A stretch of 64,000 nt of DNA from Psychrosphaera sp. F3M07 (lineage in GTDB: Bacteria > Pseudomonadota > Gammaproteobacteria > Enterobacterales > Alteromonadaceae), in the NCBI RefSeq assembly GCF_018860345.1, contig NZ_JAHKPJ010000028.1:62001-126000 (forward strand). The letters run 5' to 3'. Under the pieces are notes generated by a model that had not been told where the DNA came from, did no database searches, and saw only the letters and a program-made list of their open reading frames with translations. Both the position numbers and the translations under genes were made by a program. Numbering within the stretch: the stretch's first letter is position 1; the number at the start of each line of letters is the position of its first letter. This document shows positions 45,348 through 53,671 of this stretch, piece after piece.

Positions 45348-46085
45348 ATGACAAATATCAAAACATCCATGCCTAAGTATCAAATCATAGGTGAGCAATT
45401 TATTAATCGCATTTTAAATGGTGAATTTAGTGTGGGAGATTCTTTGCCGACAGAAAAAGAACTGTGTGAACATTTTAAAATCAGCCGACATACGGCCCGT
45501 GAAGCACTCCGATATATAACCAATACTGGTTTGGTAGAGCGACGACAAGGTTCTGGAACAAATGTTTTACGTACTTCTATGCCTGAAGCAATCAATCCAT
45601 TTATTGGTTCAGTACAAGATTTATTGCAGCATGGTAATGCCACTATTTTTAAGTTAGATAAATCTGATGTTGTTTTGCTAACTCAACAACAAGCTGAGCT
45701 TATTAATGCCAATCAAGGTGATACCTATATTCAATTAGGGGGGATACGTCACGAACCACACGATAAAAAACCAATCTGTTATACCTATATTTATCGTAAA
45801 CCTCAGCAGGATCATGTCGATGTTGGGTTAAAAGATATAACCAGCGCAATCAAAACAATAAAAGAAACGCTGGACAGTAATAAAATAGGCAAAGTTGAAC
45901 AAACTATTACCTCGATTTTAATGCCTGAATTAGTTGCCAACAAAATCGGTAGCGAGTCGAATTCTCCAGCCCTGCAAATCATTCGTCATTATTACGATAA
46001 AGGTCAAACTAATATCATTTTAGTGTCTGAAAGTATTTATCCAGCTAAACGTTTCAGTTACAGCACTGTGCTGTTTCCCGAATAG
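45348..46085 (+). CDS. GntR/HutC family transcriptional regulator
   Basis: This 245-residue protein has an N-terminal GntR winged-helix domain (about residues 8-72: PTEKELCEHFKISRHTAREALRYITNTGLVERRQGSGTNV) and a C-terminal UTRA ligand-binding domain (about residues 90-240). HutC-type regulators respond to small acids or sugar phosphates from their pathway. It is transcribed divergently from the prpD-like operon and probably controls it, itself, the TonB receptor and VOC genes through TTTGTCCGGACAAA sites. The ligand may be a pathway acid. Confidence 0.9.
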   Translation: MTNIKTSMPKYQIIGEQFINRILNGEFSVGDSLPTEKELCEHFKISRHTAREALRYITNTGLVERRQGSGTNVLRTSMPEAINPFIGSVQDLLQHGNATIFKLDKSDVVLLTQQQAELINANQGDTYIQLGGIRHEPHDKKPICYTYIYRKPQQDHVDVGLKDITSAIKTIKETLDSNKIGKVEQTITSILMPELVANKIGSESNSPALQIIRHYYDKGQTNIILVSESIYPAKRFSYSTVLFPE

Positions 46086-46092
46086 TCTGCAA

Positions 46093-46106
46093 TTGATAAT
46101 TATCAA
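46093..46106. promoter_or_regulatory. Fnr-type box ahead of the YciI-MFS operon
   Basis: TTGATAATTATCAA is a perfect palindrome and exact TTGAT-N4-ATCAA site, ending 62 bases before the YciI-like start. Confidence 0.68.
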
Positions 46107-46168
46107 ACCACATTTTGGTTTGGTGTGGGATAACGTCTGGCGACTATCTACTACTAAAGGAATCGTTG

Positions 46169-46489
46169 ATGTTGGTATCTTTTCGATGTTTAGACAACGG
46201 CGACAACCAGAATAAGAGGTTAGAGTTACTCAATCAGCACCTCCAATGGGTGACGCACAATATGAATAATATAAAAGTTGCGGGCCCATTAGTGGGTAAC
46301 TCAGAGAACACACATATTGGTTCTTTATATATTTTTGAAGCTGACTCCATTGAGCAGGCGACAAAACTATTACATTCAGATCCATATTATGCTGCTGCCA
46401 TTTGGCACAGCATAGACATTACAGAATTTAAAGACTACGCGGGCACTTGGGTTGGCGGTCAAAACTGGCCGGGCGCAAACAACAACTAG
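46169..46489 (+). CDS. YciI-like small protein
   Basis: This protein of about 106 residues has the YCII fold: NKRLELLNQHLQWVTHNMNNIKVAGPLVG near the N-terminus with the conserved His, then GSLYIFEADSIEQATKLLHSDPY. YciI-like proteins act as small dehalogenases, lactone isomerases or unknown accessory factors. ATG 46169 is chosen with AAAGG 8 bases upstream; a start 18 codons earlier adds sequence without family match. It is followed 18 bases later by the MFS gene. Confidence 0.82.
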   Translation: MLVSFRCLDNGDNQNKRLELLNQHLQWVTHNMNNIKVAGPLVGNSENTHIGSLYIFEADSIEQATKLLHSDPYYAAAIWHSIDITEFKDYAGTWVGGQNWPGANNN

Positions 46490-46507
46490 TCTACTTAAGG
46501 AGAAGTT

Positions 46508-47758
46508 ATGACATCACAAACATCAGCGTTAAACGAACAAAAAAGTGTACAAAATAAACGAATGCACTGGGCAATGGTACTCGTTGCTATGCTGTGTTTA
46601 TTAGTATCAAACGGTATGACATTGACCGCAATCACCGCGTTTGATAGTGCATTATTGGCAGAGTTTACCGACTGGTCACGTGGCGATTTGAAACTTCGCG
46701 GTCTCATCACCTTGGTGGTTACTGGTTTGTTAGCCCCTGTAATTGGAATATTAATTGACCGCGTTGGTGTTAAGTCTTTGATCATGGCAGGTTCTGTCAT
46801 TCTAGGTGCTGCAACCTTTGCTTATGGCACCATAACTGAAATTAAGCATATGTATTACATCCATATGGCATTTGGTGTTGTACTACTTGCTTGTGGTTTA
46901 AACGTAGCTGTTATTTTGGTTTCAAACTGGTTTGTTAAATTACGTGGTACCGCTATTGGTATTGCAGTAATGGGCACTTCTCTAGGTGGTGCTTTGTTAG
47001 CACCTTTGTTTGGTAGCTGGATGGCAGATGGCATGAGCTGGCGTGAAGCGTTTCAACTTGCGGCACTTATCCCTACTGTGTTATTCGTATTAGCCGCGCT
47101 ACTTGTTAAAAACCGCCCTGCTGACGTTGGTCTAGTTGCTTACGGTATGGAAAACAGTAACGCCGAACAACAAGACATTTCTCAACATGGAATGGAATAT
47201 AAAGACGCGATCAAAACCAAGTCATTTTGGTCTATTGCCTTGATCGCTATGTTTACTTTTTATTGTTTATTAGGTCTGCAAGCTAACTTAATTTTACATC
47301 TACAAGACTTAGGGTTTGATATCCAATCGGCTGCTGCTGGCCTTGCAATGTTATTCACACCAGCCCTGATTGGTAAGTTTGCCTTCGGTCTTATTGCCGA
47401 TAAGATCAAAGGTAAAAAAGTACTTTATAGTAATTTATCATTAATGTTAGTTGGCTTAATTGCATTAATTTTTTCAGGTAAAGACACGGTACTACTCGCC
47501 GTTGCTATTATTGGTTTTGCTTGGGGTGGTTTCTATACCTTATTCCAACTTAATGCCATCGACAGTTTTGGCTTAAAAGCTTCAGGTAAACTACTTGGAA
47601 CAATTACGGTATTAGATGCTTTTGGTGGTGGTCTAGGTATATTTGTAACCGGTAAGATGTTTGACGTTTACGGCTCATACCAACCTGCATTTATTGTGTT
47701 CACTGCACTTACAGCCTTAGCGGTAGTATTAATTAGTCAGATTAAGAAACATGTTTAA
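46508..47758 (+). CDS. MFS transporter (oxalate/formate antiporter or monocarboxylate carrier-like)
   Basis: This 416-residue carrier has twelve predicted membrane helices. Family pointers are APVIGILIDRVGVKSLIMAG (the D-R-x-G loop between helices 2 and 3), NWFVKLRGTAIGIAVMGTSLGGALLAPLFGSWM and the repeat loop GLIADKIKGKKVLY. Substrates of this subgroup are small organic acids. AAGGAG lies 8 bases before ATG. In the pathway it may import or export an acid intermediate. A clear terminator follows. Confidence 0.87.
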   Translation: MTSQTSALNEQKSVQNKRMHWAMVLVAMLCLLVSNGMTLTAITAFDSALLAEFTDWSRGDLKLRGLITLVVTGLLAPVIGILIDRVGVKSLIMAGSVILGAATFAYGTITEIKHMYYIHMAFGVVLLACGLNVAVILVSNWFVKLRGTAIGIAVMGTSLGGALLAPLFGSWMADGMSWREAFQLAALIPTVLFVLAALLVKNRPADVGLVAYGMENSNAEQQDISQHGMEYKDAIKTKSFWSIALIAMFTFYCLLGLQANLILHLQDLGFDIQSAAAGLAMLFTPALIGKFAFGLIADKIKGKKVLYSNLSLMLVGLIALIFSGKDTVLLAVAIIGFAWGGFYTLFQLNAIDSFGLKASGKLLGTITVLDAFGGGLGIFVTGKMFDVYGSYQPAFIVFTALTALAVVLISQIKKHV

Positions 47759-47780
47759 TCTTCTTTAAAATATACATTGG

Positions 47781-47817
47781 AAAGCCGCTTAGAATATGGT
47801 TCTAAGCGGCTTTTTTT
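47781..47817. terminator. Rho-independent terminator after the MFS gene
   Basis: AAAGCCGCTTAGAA / TTCTAAGCGGCTTT stem with loop TATGG and following T-run; lies between the MFS gene and the convergent CpcT-like gene. Confidence 0.9.
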
Positions 47818-47849
47818 GTTGAACCCTATACTCAATCGAATAAATCAAA

Positions 47850-48851
47850 TTACTTGATCAACGAGCAGCTTGATTGCATCCACCGCAAGTTAATACCCAA
47901 ACGTTCGGCCTCCCTATTAGTCCATGTATAAGACAGTGCTTTTTTATAGTTTTTTTTAGCTTGTTCAGAATCTTCATGAATAAACATTTCAAATACATCT
48001 GGCCTATTCCCCGCAGGAAACTCGGTTTGCTTTAAGCGAATAAAATACGATTTTGGAATTTCATCCGTTGTGGTAAATTGAGCTATATCGCCTTGGTTAT
48101 GCACTATCCTGTTGGCAAAAAAGTCCCACTCATGCTCACCATTGGCTTTTAGCTTATCTGTTTTAAACGCGGCCCAACATTTAAAGTTTCTGGCGCGTTT
48201 AAGTTTATGCGGGACATTATCCTCACGCCCAAATAACTCTTTGTTATTAGCTAAGTAACCTTCCTCTAAATGCCAAAACTCATCTTCATTTATTAGTTGT
48301 TCTGTTGCTATATGTATCTCACTGCCTTTCGTTGTTTTGATTACGCAATCGTCTTGGTTAATACCGCCTTTAAAGCCATTGCCAATAGAATGAAAGATTG
48401 AGTCACAACCACTACCCAATTCATTTAAGTCGGCCAAAGTTATCGTCTTTTCAGCTTCTGACCATAGGTTTATATAAGCCTTTGGATTATTAAACTTAAA
48501 GTTTTTTACCACTATGGTTTGATTGGTATGATTAGCTTGTGCAATCAAAAGCGCTTGTCGATAAATCGCTTTATCTTTGCCGCCATCATGTACTTGTTGG
48601 TAATAAACATATTGCCCTAACTGCGGTACATCTAATTTCACAATGCGTTGATACAAACGAGCGTGGTGTTGCTTTGGTACATCATTCACGGCTAAAAACT
48701 GATTAGACTCAAAATTTACCTGATTGTAATTATCAAACTCACCTTGAATTAAACGGTCAAACTTTAACAATAATTTATCTGTTGGTCTTTCATTGGCCAT
48801 CACTGGAGACGCCATTAACGATAGGAGTAATGCAATAGGTGTTAATTTCAT
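47850..48851 (-). CDS. Exported CpcT/CpeT (bilin lyase) family protein, copy 1
   Basis: This protein of about 333 residues has a signal peptide (KLTPIALLLSLMASPVMA). The mature N-terminal two-thirds follow the CpcT/CpeT chromophore lyase pattern: LGQYVYYQQVHDGGKDKAIYRQALLI, NFKFNNPKAYINL, ITLADLNELGSGCDSIFHSIGNGFKGGINQDDC and EEGYLANNKELFG. Cyanobacterial relatives (about 200 residues) attach phycobilins to Cys of phycobiliproteins. An extra C-terminal part of about 110 residues ends near INLRWMQSSC and is shared with copy 2. It could bind or release bilins in the periplasm of a heterotroph. ATG 48851 opens the signal peptide; ATG 48863 is possible. Confidence 0.82.
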   Translation of the reverse strand: MKLTPIALLLSLMASPVMANERPTDKLLLKFDRLIQGEFDNYNQVNFESNQFLAVNDVPKQHHARLYQRIVKLDVPQLGQYVYYQQVHDGGKDKAIYRQALLIAQANHTNQTIVVKNFKFNNPKAYINLWSEAEKTITLADLNELGSGCDSIFHSIGNGFKGGINQDDCVIKTTKGSEIHIATEQLINEDEFWHLEEGYLANNKELFGREDNVPHKLKRARNFKCWAAFKTDKLKANGEHEWDFFANRIVHNQGDIAQFTTTDEIPKSYFIRLKQTEFPAGNRPDVFEMFIHEDSEQAKKNYKKALSYTWTNREAERLGINLRWMQSSCSLIK

Positions 48852-48883
48852 ATTGGGACTCATCTAGTTAAATTTTTTGTATA

Positions 48884-48909
48884 AAAAAAGCGAGCATTAA
48901 GCTCGCTTT
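48884..48909 (-). terminator. Rho-independent terminator of the TonB receptor gene
   Basis: AAAGCGAGC / GCTCGCTTT stem with A-run on the left (T-run on the reverse strand), after the receptor stop. Confidence 0.82.
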
Positions 48910-48928
48910 GGTATAGTTAAATTACGGT

Positions 48929-51217
48929 TTAGATACCTTCAAACATATATGAGAAGGTGATGCCCATTTCACGACCACGACTTGGTGCGATTGGGAATGC
49001 TCGACTACCATAAGCAAAGCTTTGTACATCTACGTAACGGAATACATACGTTGGAGTATCGTCATCAGTTAGGTTTTTAACCCAAGCTGTTACACGCCAA
49101 TCTTCGTTTTCAACGCCAACATTTAGATTTACTAATGTACGAGCACCCGTTTCAATTAAATTATGAACATGTGCGTAACGTGTTGAATCGTAGTTCACAT
49201 CTAGACGTGTAAAGATATCAAAGTCAGACGTTAATGCCGTGCTGTAATTAAGGCCAAGTGATACTTCATTTTTAGGCACTTGTGGAGGTGTATTACCTTT
49301 TAAGTCACCATGTGTCGTTAAATTACTTGGTTGATTACACTCAGCGGTGCTTAAACCAGAAATGATACGACAATGATTACCATCAAATAACTCAACAAAC
49401 GTCGCATCAGTTTGAGAGAAGCCGAAATCCAAGCTCATATCTGGAGTAATGATGTACTTACCTTGAACTTCAAGACCATTAACTTCGGTTTTGCCCGCAT
49501 TAGATGTATACGACGCAGGAGGCGCACCTTCTTCCGATAAATAACTATCCGTTAACTGCTGTTTGTCCCAATCCATGTTGTAGATTGCGGCAGAAAGATA
49601 AAGGCTGTCATCAAGAATTGTGGTTTTAACCCCCGCTTCTAACATTACCATTTCTTCTTCTTCAACGATGATTAAGTTCGTTGGTAAAGTAGAGTCCGCA
49701 TTAAAACCACCTGGGCTATTACCTTCTGAACGAGTGGCATACATCATGGTATCTTTATCTAAATTATACTCAGCAATAACACGTGTCGTTGTGCTTGAAA
49801 ACTCATTACTCGTATTTGCATACGTTGGGTCTTGAATTAGATTGTCATACGCTTCTGTTGTAATTTTATCTGTTGAGTTACGAAGTTCAGCTGATAAGCT
49901 AAATTGATCCGTAAATTGGTATGAAACCATCCCCATTAACGCCGAGTTTTCTTCAGTAGAAACAAAAGCGTCTGGATCATCTGGATCATTTTCTGAATGC
50001 CATAAATAAGCGCCCAATGACCACAATAGTTTTTCGTCAAAAGCTGAAGAGGCAAAACGAATTTCATGGCTGTATTCGTCAGATTTTGCTTCATCAAATG
50101 AATGCCATGACGACGCATCTTCTAAATAAGGTCCGCCATAAAAATAACCAAAGCTAAACGCTTGATCTAAACCTGCATACGTTTGGTCAATCCCAGTTTC
50201 TGCGTCATAAGTATTAGACCCAGACATCCAAGTTAATGTACCCGCATCAAATATATGCTCAACTTTAAAACTTAAATGTTCACGTGTTCCGCGTAGACCA
50301 TATTCGTCATTATCTAAAATGCCACCAATTGCAATTGGGTTATCTAAGTTAGCTTCACCACAGAAATAAGCACGAGTATCTAAGTAACAGTTGTTTTCGT
50401 CAGCACCTTGGAAGATGAACACTTGATGTTCATCATCAAATTTGTTGTTCACATAGTTAATGCTAATTTCAGTCTTATCTGAAGGTGTATAGTATGCACC
50501 TATCATTATAGAATCTGATGATTCACCACCAATATTTGGTCCATCGACTCGCTCATTTGTCCAATCACCATCGTAACTTTCAGTCGAGATAGACGCACGA
50601 ATAGCAAGCTCATCATTCACTTGTAATGAACCACCAGCACCAAATTGTTGATTACCGTTTTGACCAATTGTGCCATTCACATAACCTGACATTACATCAT
50701 TAGGACGACGAGTTATTAAGTTGATAGCACCTGAGAAAGTACGACGACCAAATAAGGCACTTTGTGGACCTTTAATGATCTCAACACGTTCAATCAAATC
50801 CATTGGAAGACTTTGAATTGAACCTGCGTAATAAATTCCATCAATGAAATATGAAGCTTTTTGCGAACCAAATCCTGGGATCCAAGATACACCACGAATA
50901 ACCGGTATATCAGCTTGGCGACCAAAGGTTTTTTCCATAGAAAAACCAACTGCATTTGATGCCAAGTCATTAATGTTTTTAATGCCTGACTTTTCCATCT
51001 CGTCCATATTAAATGATACAACCGATACCGGTATTTTATTTAATGATTCAGTACGACGACGTGACGTTACTTCAATATGCTCAATTTTAGTTGATTTCTT
51101 TTCTACAGCATCATCTTTATCTTCAGCAAATACTTGTGGTGTAACCGTAATTATTGATGAAAGCAATGCAGCTTTTACTGCATGTGTAACAAATCGGTGG
51201 GCGAATTGTTTTTTCAT
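48929..51217 (-). CDS. TonB-dependent outer membrane receptor
   Basis: This 762-residue protein has a signal peptide (to about FAED), a TonB-box-like IEHIEVTSRRR at about 44, a plug domain (IPVSVVSFNMDEMEKSGIKNINDLAS, PVIRGVSWIPGFGS, IERVEIIKGPQSALFGRRTFSGAINLITRRP) and a 22-strand barrel ending ITFSYMFEGI. The final residue is not aromatic but the closing strand is. It imports a large or scarce substrate through the outer membrane. It is next to both the CpcT-like gene and a TTTGTCCGGACAAA site, making it the probable uptake gate of the pathway. Confidence 0.93.
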   Translation of the reverse strand: MKKQFAHRFVTHAVKAALLSSIITVTPQVFAEDKDDAVEKKSTKIEHIEVTSRRRTESLNKIPVSVVSFNMDEMEKSGIKNINDLASNAVGFSMEKTFGRQADIPVIRGVSWIPGFGSQKASYFIDGIYYAGSIQSLPMDLIERVEIIKGPQSALFGRRTFSGAINLITRRPNDVMSGYVNGTIGQNGNQQFGAGGSLQVNDELAIRASISTESYDGDWTNERVDGPNIGGESSDSIMIGAYYTPSDKTEISINYVNNKFDDEHQVFIFQGADENNCYLDTRAYFCGEANLDNPIAIGGILDNDEYGLRGTREHLSFKVEHIFDAGTLTWMSGSNTYDAETGIDQTYAGLDQAFSFGYFYGGPYLEDASSWHSFDEAKSDEYSHEIRFASSAFDEKLLWSLGAYLWHSENDPDDPDAFVSTEENSALMGMVSYQFTDQFSLSAELRNSTDKITTEAYDNLIQDPTYANTSNEFSSTTTRVIAEYNLDKDTMMYATRSEGNSPGGFNADSTLPTNLIIVEEEEMVMLEAGVKTTILDDSLYLSAAIYNMDWDKQQLTDSYLSEEGAPPASYTSNAGKTEVNGLEVQGKYIITPDMSLDFGFSQTDATFVELFDGNHCRIISGLSTAECNQPSNLTTHGDLKGNTPPQVPKNEVSLGLNYSTALTSDFDIFTRLDVNYDSTRYAHVHNLIETGARTLVNLNVGVENEDWRVTAWVKNLTDDDTPTYVFRYVDVQSFAYGSRAFPIAPSRGREMGITFSYMFEGI

Positions 51218-51332
51218 ATTCCAAGACCTTTTATGTGGTTAATATTCTTAGTTGTTTTTATATTGTTGTTATTATTCGATTAAACTAACTATCAAAAATT
51301 AGCTCTCTCCCTAAGATCAACATGACACATAA

Positions 51333-51346
51333 TTTGTCCGGACAAA
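51333..51346. promoter_or_regulatory. Probable GntR operator upstream of the TonB receptor
   Basis: TTTGTCCGGACAAA, a perfect 14-base palindrome, lies 115 bases before the TonB receptor start and just downstream of the VOC gene stop. Confidence 0.65.
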
Positions 51347-51359
51347 ATTAATTGGCATT

Positions 51360-51387
51360 CCCATTATTGATATTTATCAATAATGGG
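51360..51387. promoter_or_regulatory. 28-base perfect palindrome containing an exact Fnr-type box
   Basis: Arms CCCATTATTGATA and TATCAATAATGGG around a central TT. The core TTGATATTTATCAA (51367-51380) is an exact Fnr-type box. It sits 10 bases after the VOC gene stop (51398) and 142 bases before the TonB receptor start. It could be a regulator site, or a hairpin ending the VOC transcript, though no T-run follows. Confidence 0.55.
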
Positions 51388-51397
51388 GGGCGATTAT

Positions 51398-52525
51398 TTA
51401 TTGTCCTGTTTGGGTAAAATTTAACTCTAATTTTGGCGAATTATTAACCAGAGGCTTAGGCAATACCTGCCATGTAGAACCATCAGGGCCCGAGATCACG
51501 AACGCTTTTTCGCCAAATTCATTGTGAAGAATTGTTGTGGTTTCAATCTTGTTTTGTAAAGCCAAATCGTGAATTTTTGCCATATCAGCACTATAAACCG
51601 AGTGTAATGTGATGCCTTTATGACCTGGCTTTTGTTCAGAACTACGATCAGGTCTTGAATCTGGATTAACAAAAAACTTCATTTTACCTGATATATTATT
51701 GGGGCTAACAAAACCTCGATACCAATGACTGCTTCCATCTGCCATATTAAATACCCGTTTTGGCCCCTGCTGCCAATCACCATCTAATACCACATCACCT
51801 TCTGGTTTAAACCCTAAAACATCACGATAATAGTTAGTTTGATCTAACATATCTTGTTTGGTTGACCCTGAAATAATAAAGTCATTATGAGTTACTTCAC
51901 TAGTTCTTAATGGTGTTGAACCATTTATAGTTCCGTAACCCGGTATGGTGTAACCGTACCGCTGAAAAAATACAATATTAACTAAATCACCATATGCGGC
52001 CATTTCACGTACGCCGATACGACGGTTTAATATATTAAGTTTACCGTCGGTCATTTTATATAAGTCATCGTATACCGGTTCTGTAGGCAACCACTTCTCG
52101 CCTGACTTTCTGGCGTCAGAAAAAATATCATGTAAGCGGAAAATATCATTCGTTCTCATCACTAACATACGCTGGCCAACCGTTTCAGGTTGAGCATAAC
52201 CAACACCTTCACCTTGAATATTGGACCACTCAAGTACACGAATTAAACCATGACTGTCTACCTCACCATTTTGCAATCGGTAAGATACTAACTCACTATC
52301 CACGCCATAAAGTTGCTGTGCTTTACTTGCGCTTAATTGACCTTTTTGTTTTAGTTCAAAACCAAAGTGGCTGAGCAACTCCAGTAATGATTTGGCGTCA
52401 TCCGTACCTATCATCACCTCATATACACCACTGACACCCGTATTAGGAGGGGAAATCGTTTCTGCTTGTACAAAAATCATGCAACTCATGACAATAGTCA
52501 AAAAGCCAATAACAAGTTTTTTCAT
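51398..52525 (-). CDS. Exported two-domain VOC-fold protein (copy 1)
   Basis: This protein of about 375 residues has a clear signal peptide (KKLVIGFLTIVMSCMIFVQA). The mature part has two VOC halves: one starts GVYEVMIGTDDAKSLLELLSHFGFEL (about 32-165), the second starts HNDFIISGSTKQDMLDQTNYYRDVLGFKPEG (about 205-360) and ends ISGPDGSTWQVLP. ATG 52525 is chosen with AAAGG 8 bases upstream. Metal ligands are not clear. It is divergent from the next two VOC genes across a 68-base region with a GntR-type palindrome. A dioxygenase, lyase or binding role outside the cytoplasm is possible. Confidence 0.8.
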   Translation of the reverse strand: MKKLVIGFLTIVMSCMIFVQAETISPPNTGVSGVYEVMIGTDDAKSLLELLSHFGFELKQKGQLSASKAQQLYGVDSELVSYRLQNGEVDSHGLIRVLEWSNIQGEGVGYAQPETVGQRMLVMRTNDIFRLHDIFSDARKSGEKWLPTEPVYDDLYKMTDGKLNILNRRIGVREMAAYGDLVNIVFFQRYGYTIPGYGTINGSTPLRTSEVTHNDFIISGSTKQDMLDQTNYYRDVLGFKPEGDVVLDGDWQQGPKRVFNMADGSSHWYRGFVSPNNISGKMKFFVNPDSRPDRSSEQKPGHKGITLHSVYSADMAKIHDLALQNKIETTTILHNEFGEKAFVISGPDGSTWQVLPKPLVNNSPKLELNFTQTGQ

Positions 52526-52572
52526 TTGATTTACCTTTACGTAATTAATGTGCTTACATTGCCACACTAGAA

Positions 52573-52586
52573 TTTGTACGGACAAA
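52573..52586. promoter_or_regulatory. Probable GntR operator between divergent VOC genes
   Basis: TTTGTACGGACAAA differs in one base from the palindrome TTTGTCCGGACAAA. It is in the 68-base region between the two exported VOC genes and ends 7 bases before one start codon, so binding would block it. Confidence 0.6.
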
Positions 52587-52593
52587 TAACAAG

Positions 52594-53670
52594 ATGAAAA
52601 CATGGTCTTCTCTACACTATATCGCGCTCTTATTGATAATTATCACAAGTGGCTTTTCATACGCCGAAACAAAAGATGCATTGGCACCACAAAGTTCTGT
52701 CAAGGATGCTTTGGCACTCCCTCTACACACAGCAACGATTGCAACCGTGTCATTACAAGAAAGTTTATTATTTTACCGTGATGGCATGGGTATGACCGTT
52801 GAAGGTCCTATCAAACTCACACAATCTCAAATAGATACTCAACGAAAGTTGTGGCAGATCCCAACGGATATAAAATGGGAAACCTATAAGCTTTATCGCA
52901 AAGGCATCAGCCAAGCTATTCAAATTCAACTGTTAGTATTAAACAAACCAACGCCAACCATTCATGACAGCTGGAACTCCATGGAGTTAGGGCCTTTTTC
53001 TTTAGGCTTTCCAAATGACAACACGATTAAACTCGACAAGAAAATTCGTGATAAAGGATTTGGCGCATTAAATGTATTGGAGAGTTATCCAATTCCTAGA
53101 ACCGACGGTACAACTTATCAAATCGATGAAACTATTTTTAATGCACCTGACTTCTTACACGGTGTTGCGATCACCCGTGGTGGTGGCATGGCGCCATTAG
53201 GACCTATTGCTAAAGATGGTCTTGGTGGGCCAGCGTATTCGGCTCAAATAATTGAAAATTCTCCTCAGCATTTAAAATTTTACACCGACGTATTGGGATT
53301 AGAAATTCGTTCGGATCGTGAATTTAAAAGTGCAGGTGACAAAGGCGCTATGAATTTACCAAACGGCACCGTATTCCGTTTTGCCATTGTATACAGTAAA
53401 GGTGCAACCACAGGACATATGCTGTTTGTTGATTTTAGAAACGTAGAGCCTGTACGTCCAACCAACAAACCCACTATTCCTAACATTGGTTTAGGTATGT
53501 GGACTTATCCAGTGACCGATATTAATGAAGTATTGAGCAACGCCAAACAATACGGCAGTGAAATAGTCAGTGGCGTAGTAGAAATGGACAGCCCTATGTT
53601 TGGTAAAGCTAAAGTTGCAACATTAAGAGCACCAAACGGGTTCTTAATCGAAGTGTTCGAGGCGCTATAA
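52594..53670 (+). CDS. Exported two-domain VOC-fold protein (copy 2)
   Basis: This 358-residue protein has a signal peptide (LHYIALLLIIITSGFSYA). Its first VOC half is LPLHTATIATVSLQESLLFYRDGMGMTVEG (about residues 33-62). Its second half is GPAYSAQIIENSPQHLKFYTDVLGLEIRSD (about 209-238), with the ending LRAPNGFLIEVFEAL. The F-Y-x-D-x-L-G motif marks both halves. The final Glu in LIEVF is a typical metal ligand of VOC enzymes; partner His residues are uncertain. It is followed 1 base later by copy 3. Confidence 0.8.
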   Translation: MKTWSSLHYIALLLIIITSGFSYAETKDALAPQSSVKDALALPLHTATIATVSLQESLLFYRDGMGMTVEGPIKLTQSQIDTQRKLWQIPTDIKWETYKLYRKGISQAIQIQLLVLNKPTPTIHDSWNSMELGPFSLGFPNDNTIKLDKKIRDKGFGALNVLESYPIPRTDGTTYQIDETIFNAPDFLHGVAITRGGGMAPLGPIAKDGLGGPAYSAQIIENSPQHLKFYTDVLGLEIRSDREFKSAGDKGAMNLPNGTVFRFAIVYSKGATTGHMLFVDFRNVEPVRPTNKPTIPNIGLGMWTYPVTDINEVLSNAKQYGSEIVSGVVEMDSPMFGKAKVATLRAPNGFLIEVFEAL

Positions 53671-53671
53671 C

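Noticed and set aside
48929-51217. Siderophore-only receptor
   Set aside because: No siderophore synthesis, ferric reductase or Fur-box-like sequence was seen near it, and the operators link it to the catabolic genes. Iron or heme uptake cannot be excluded.
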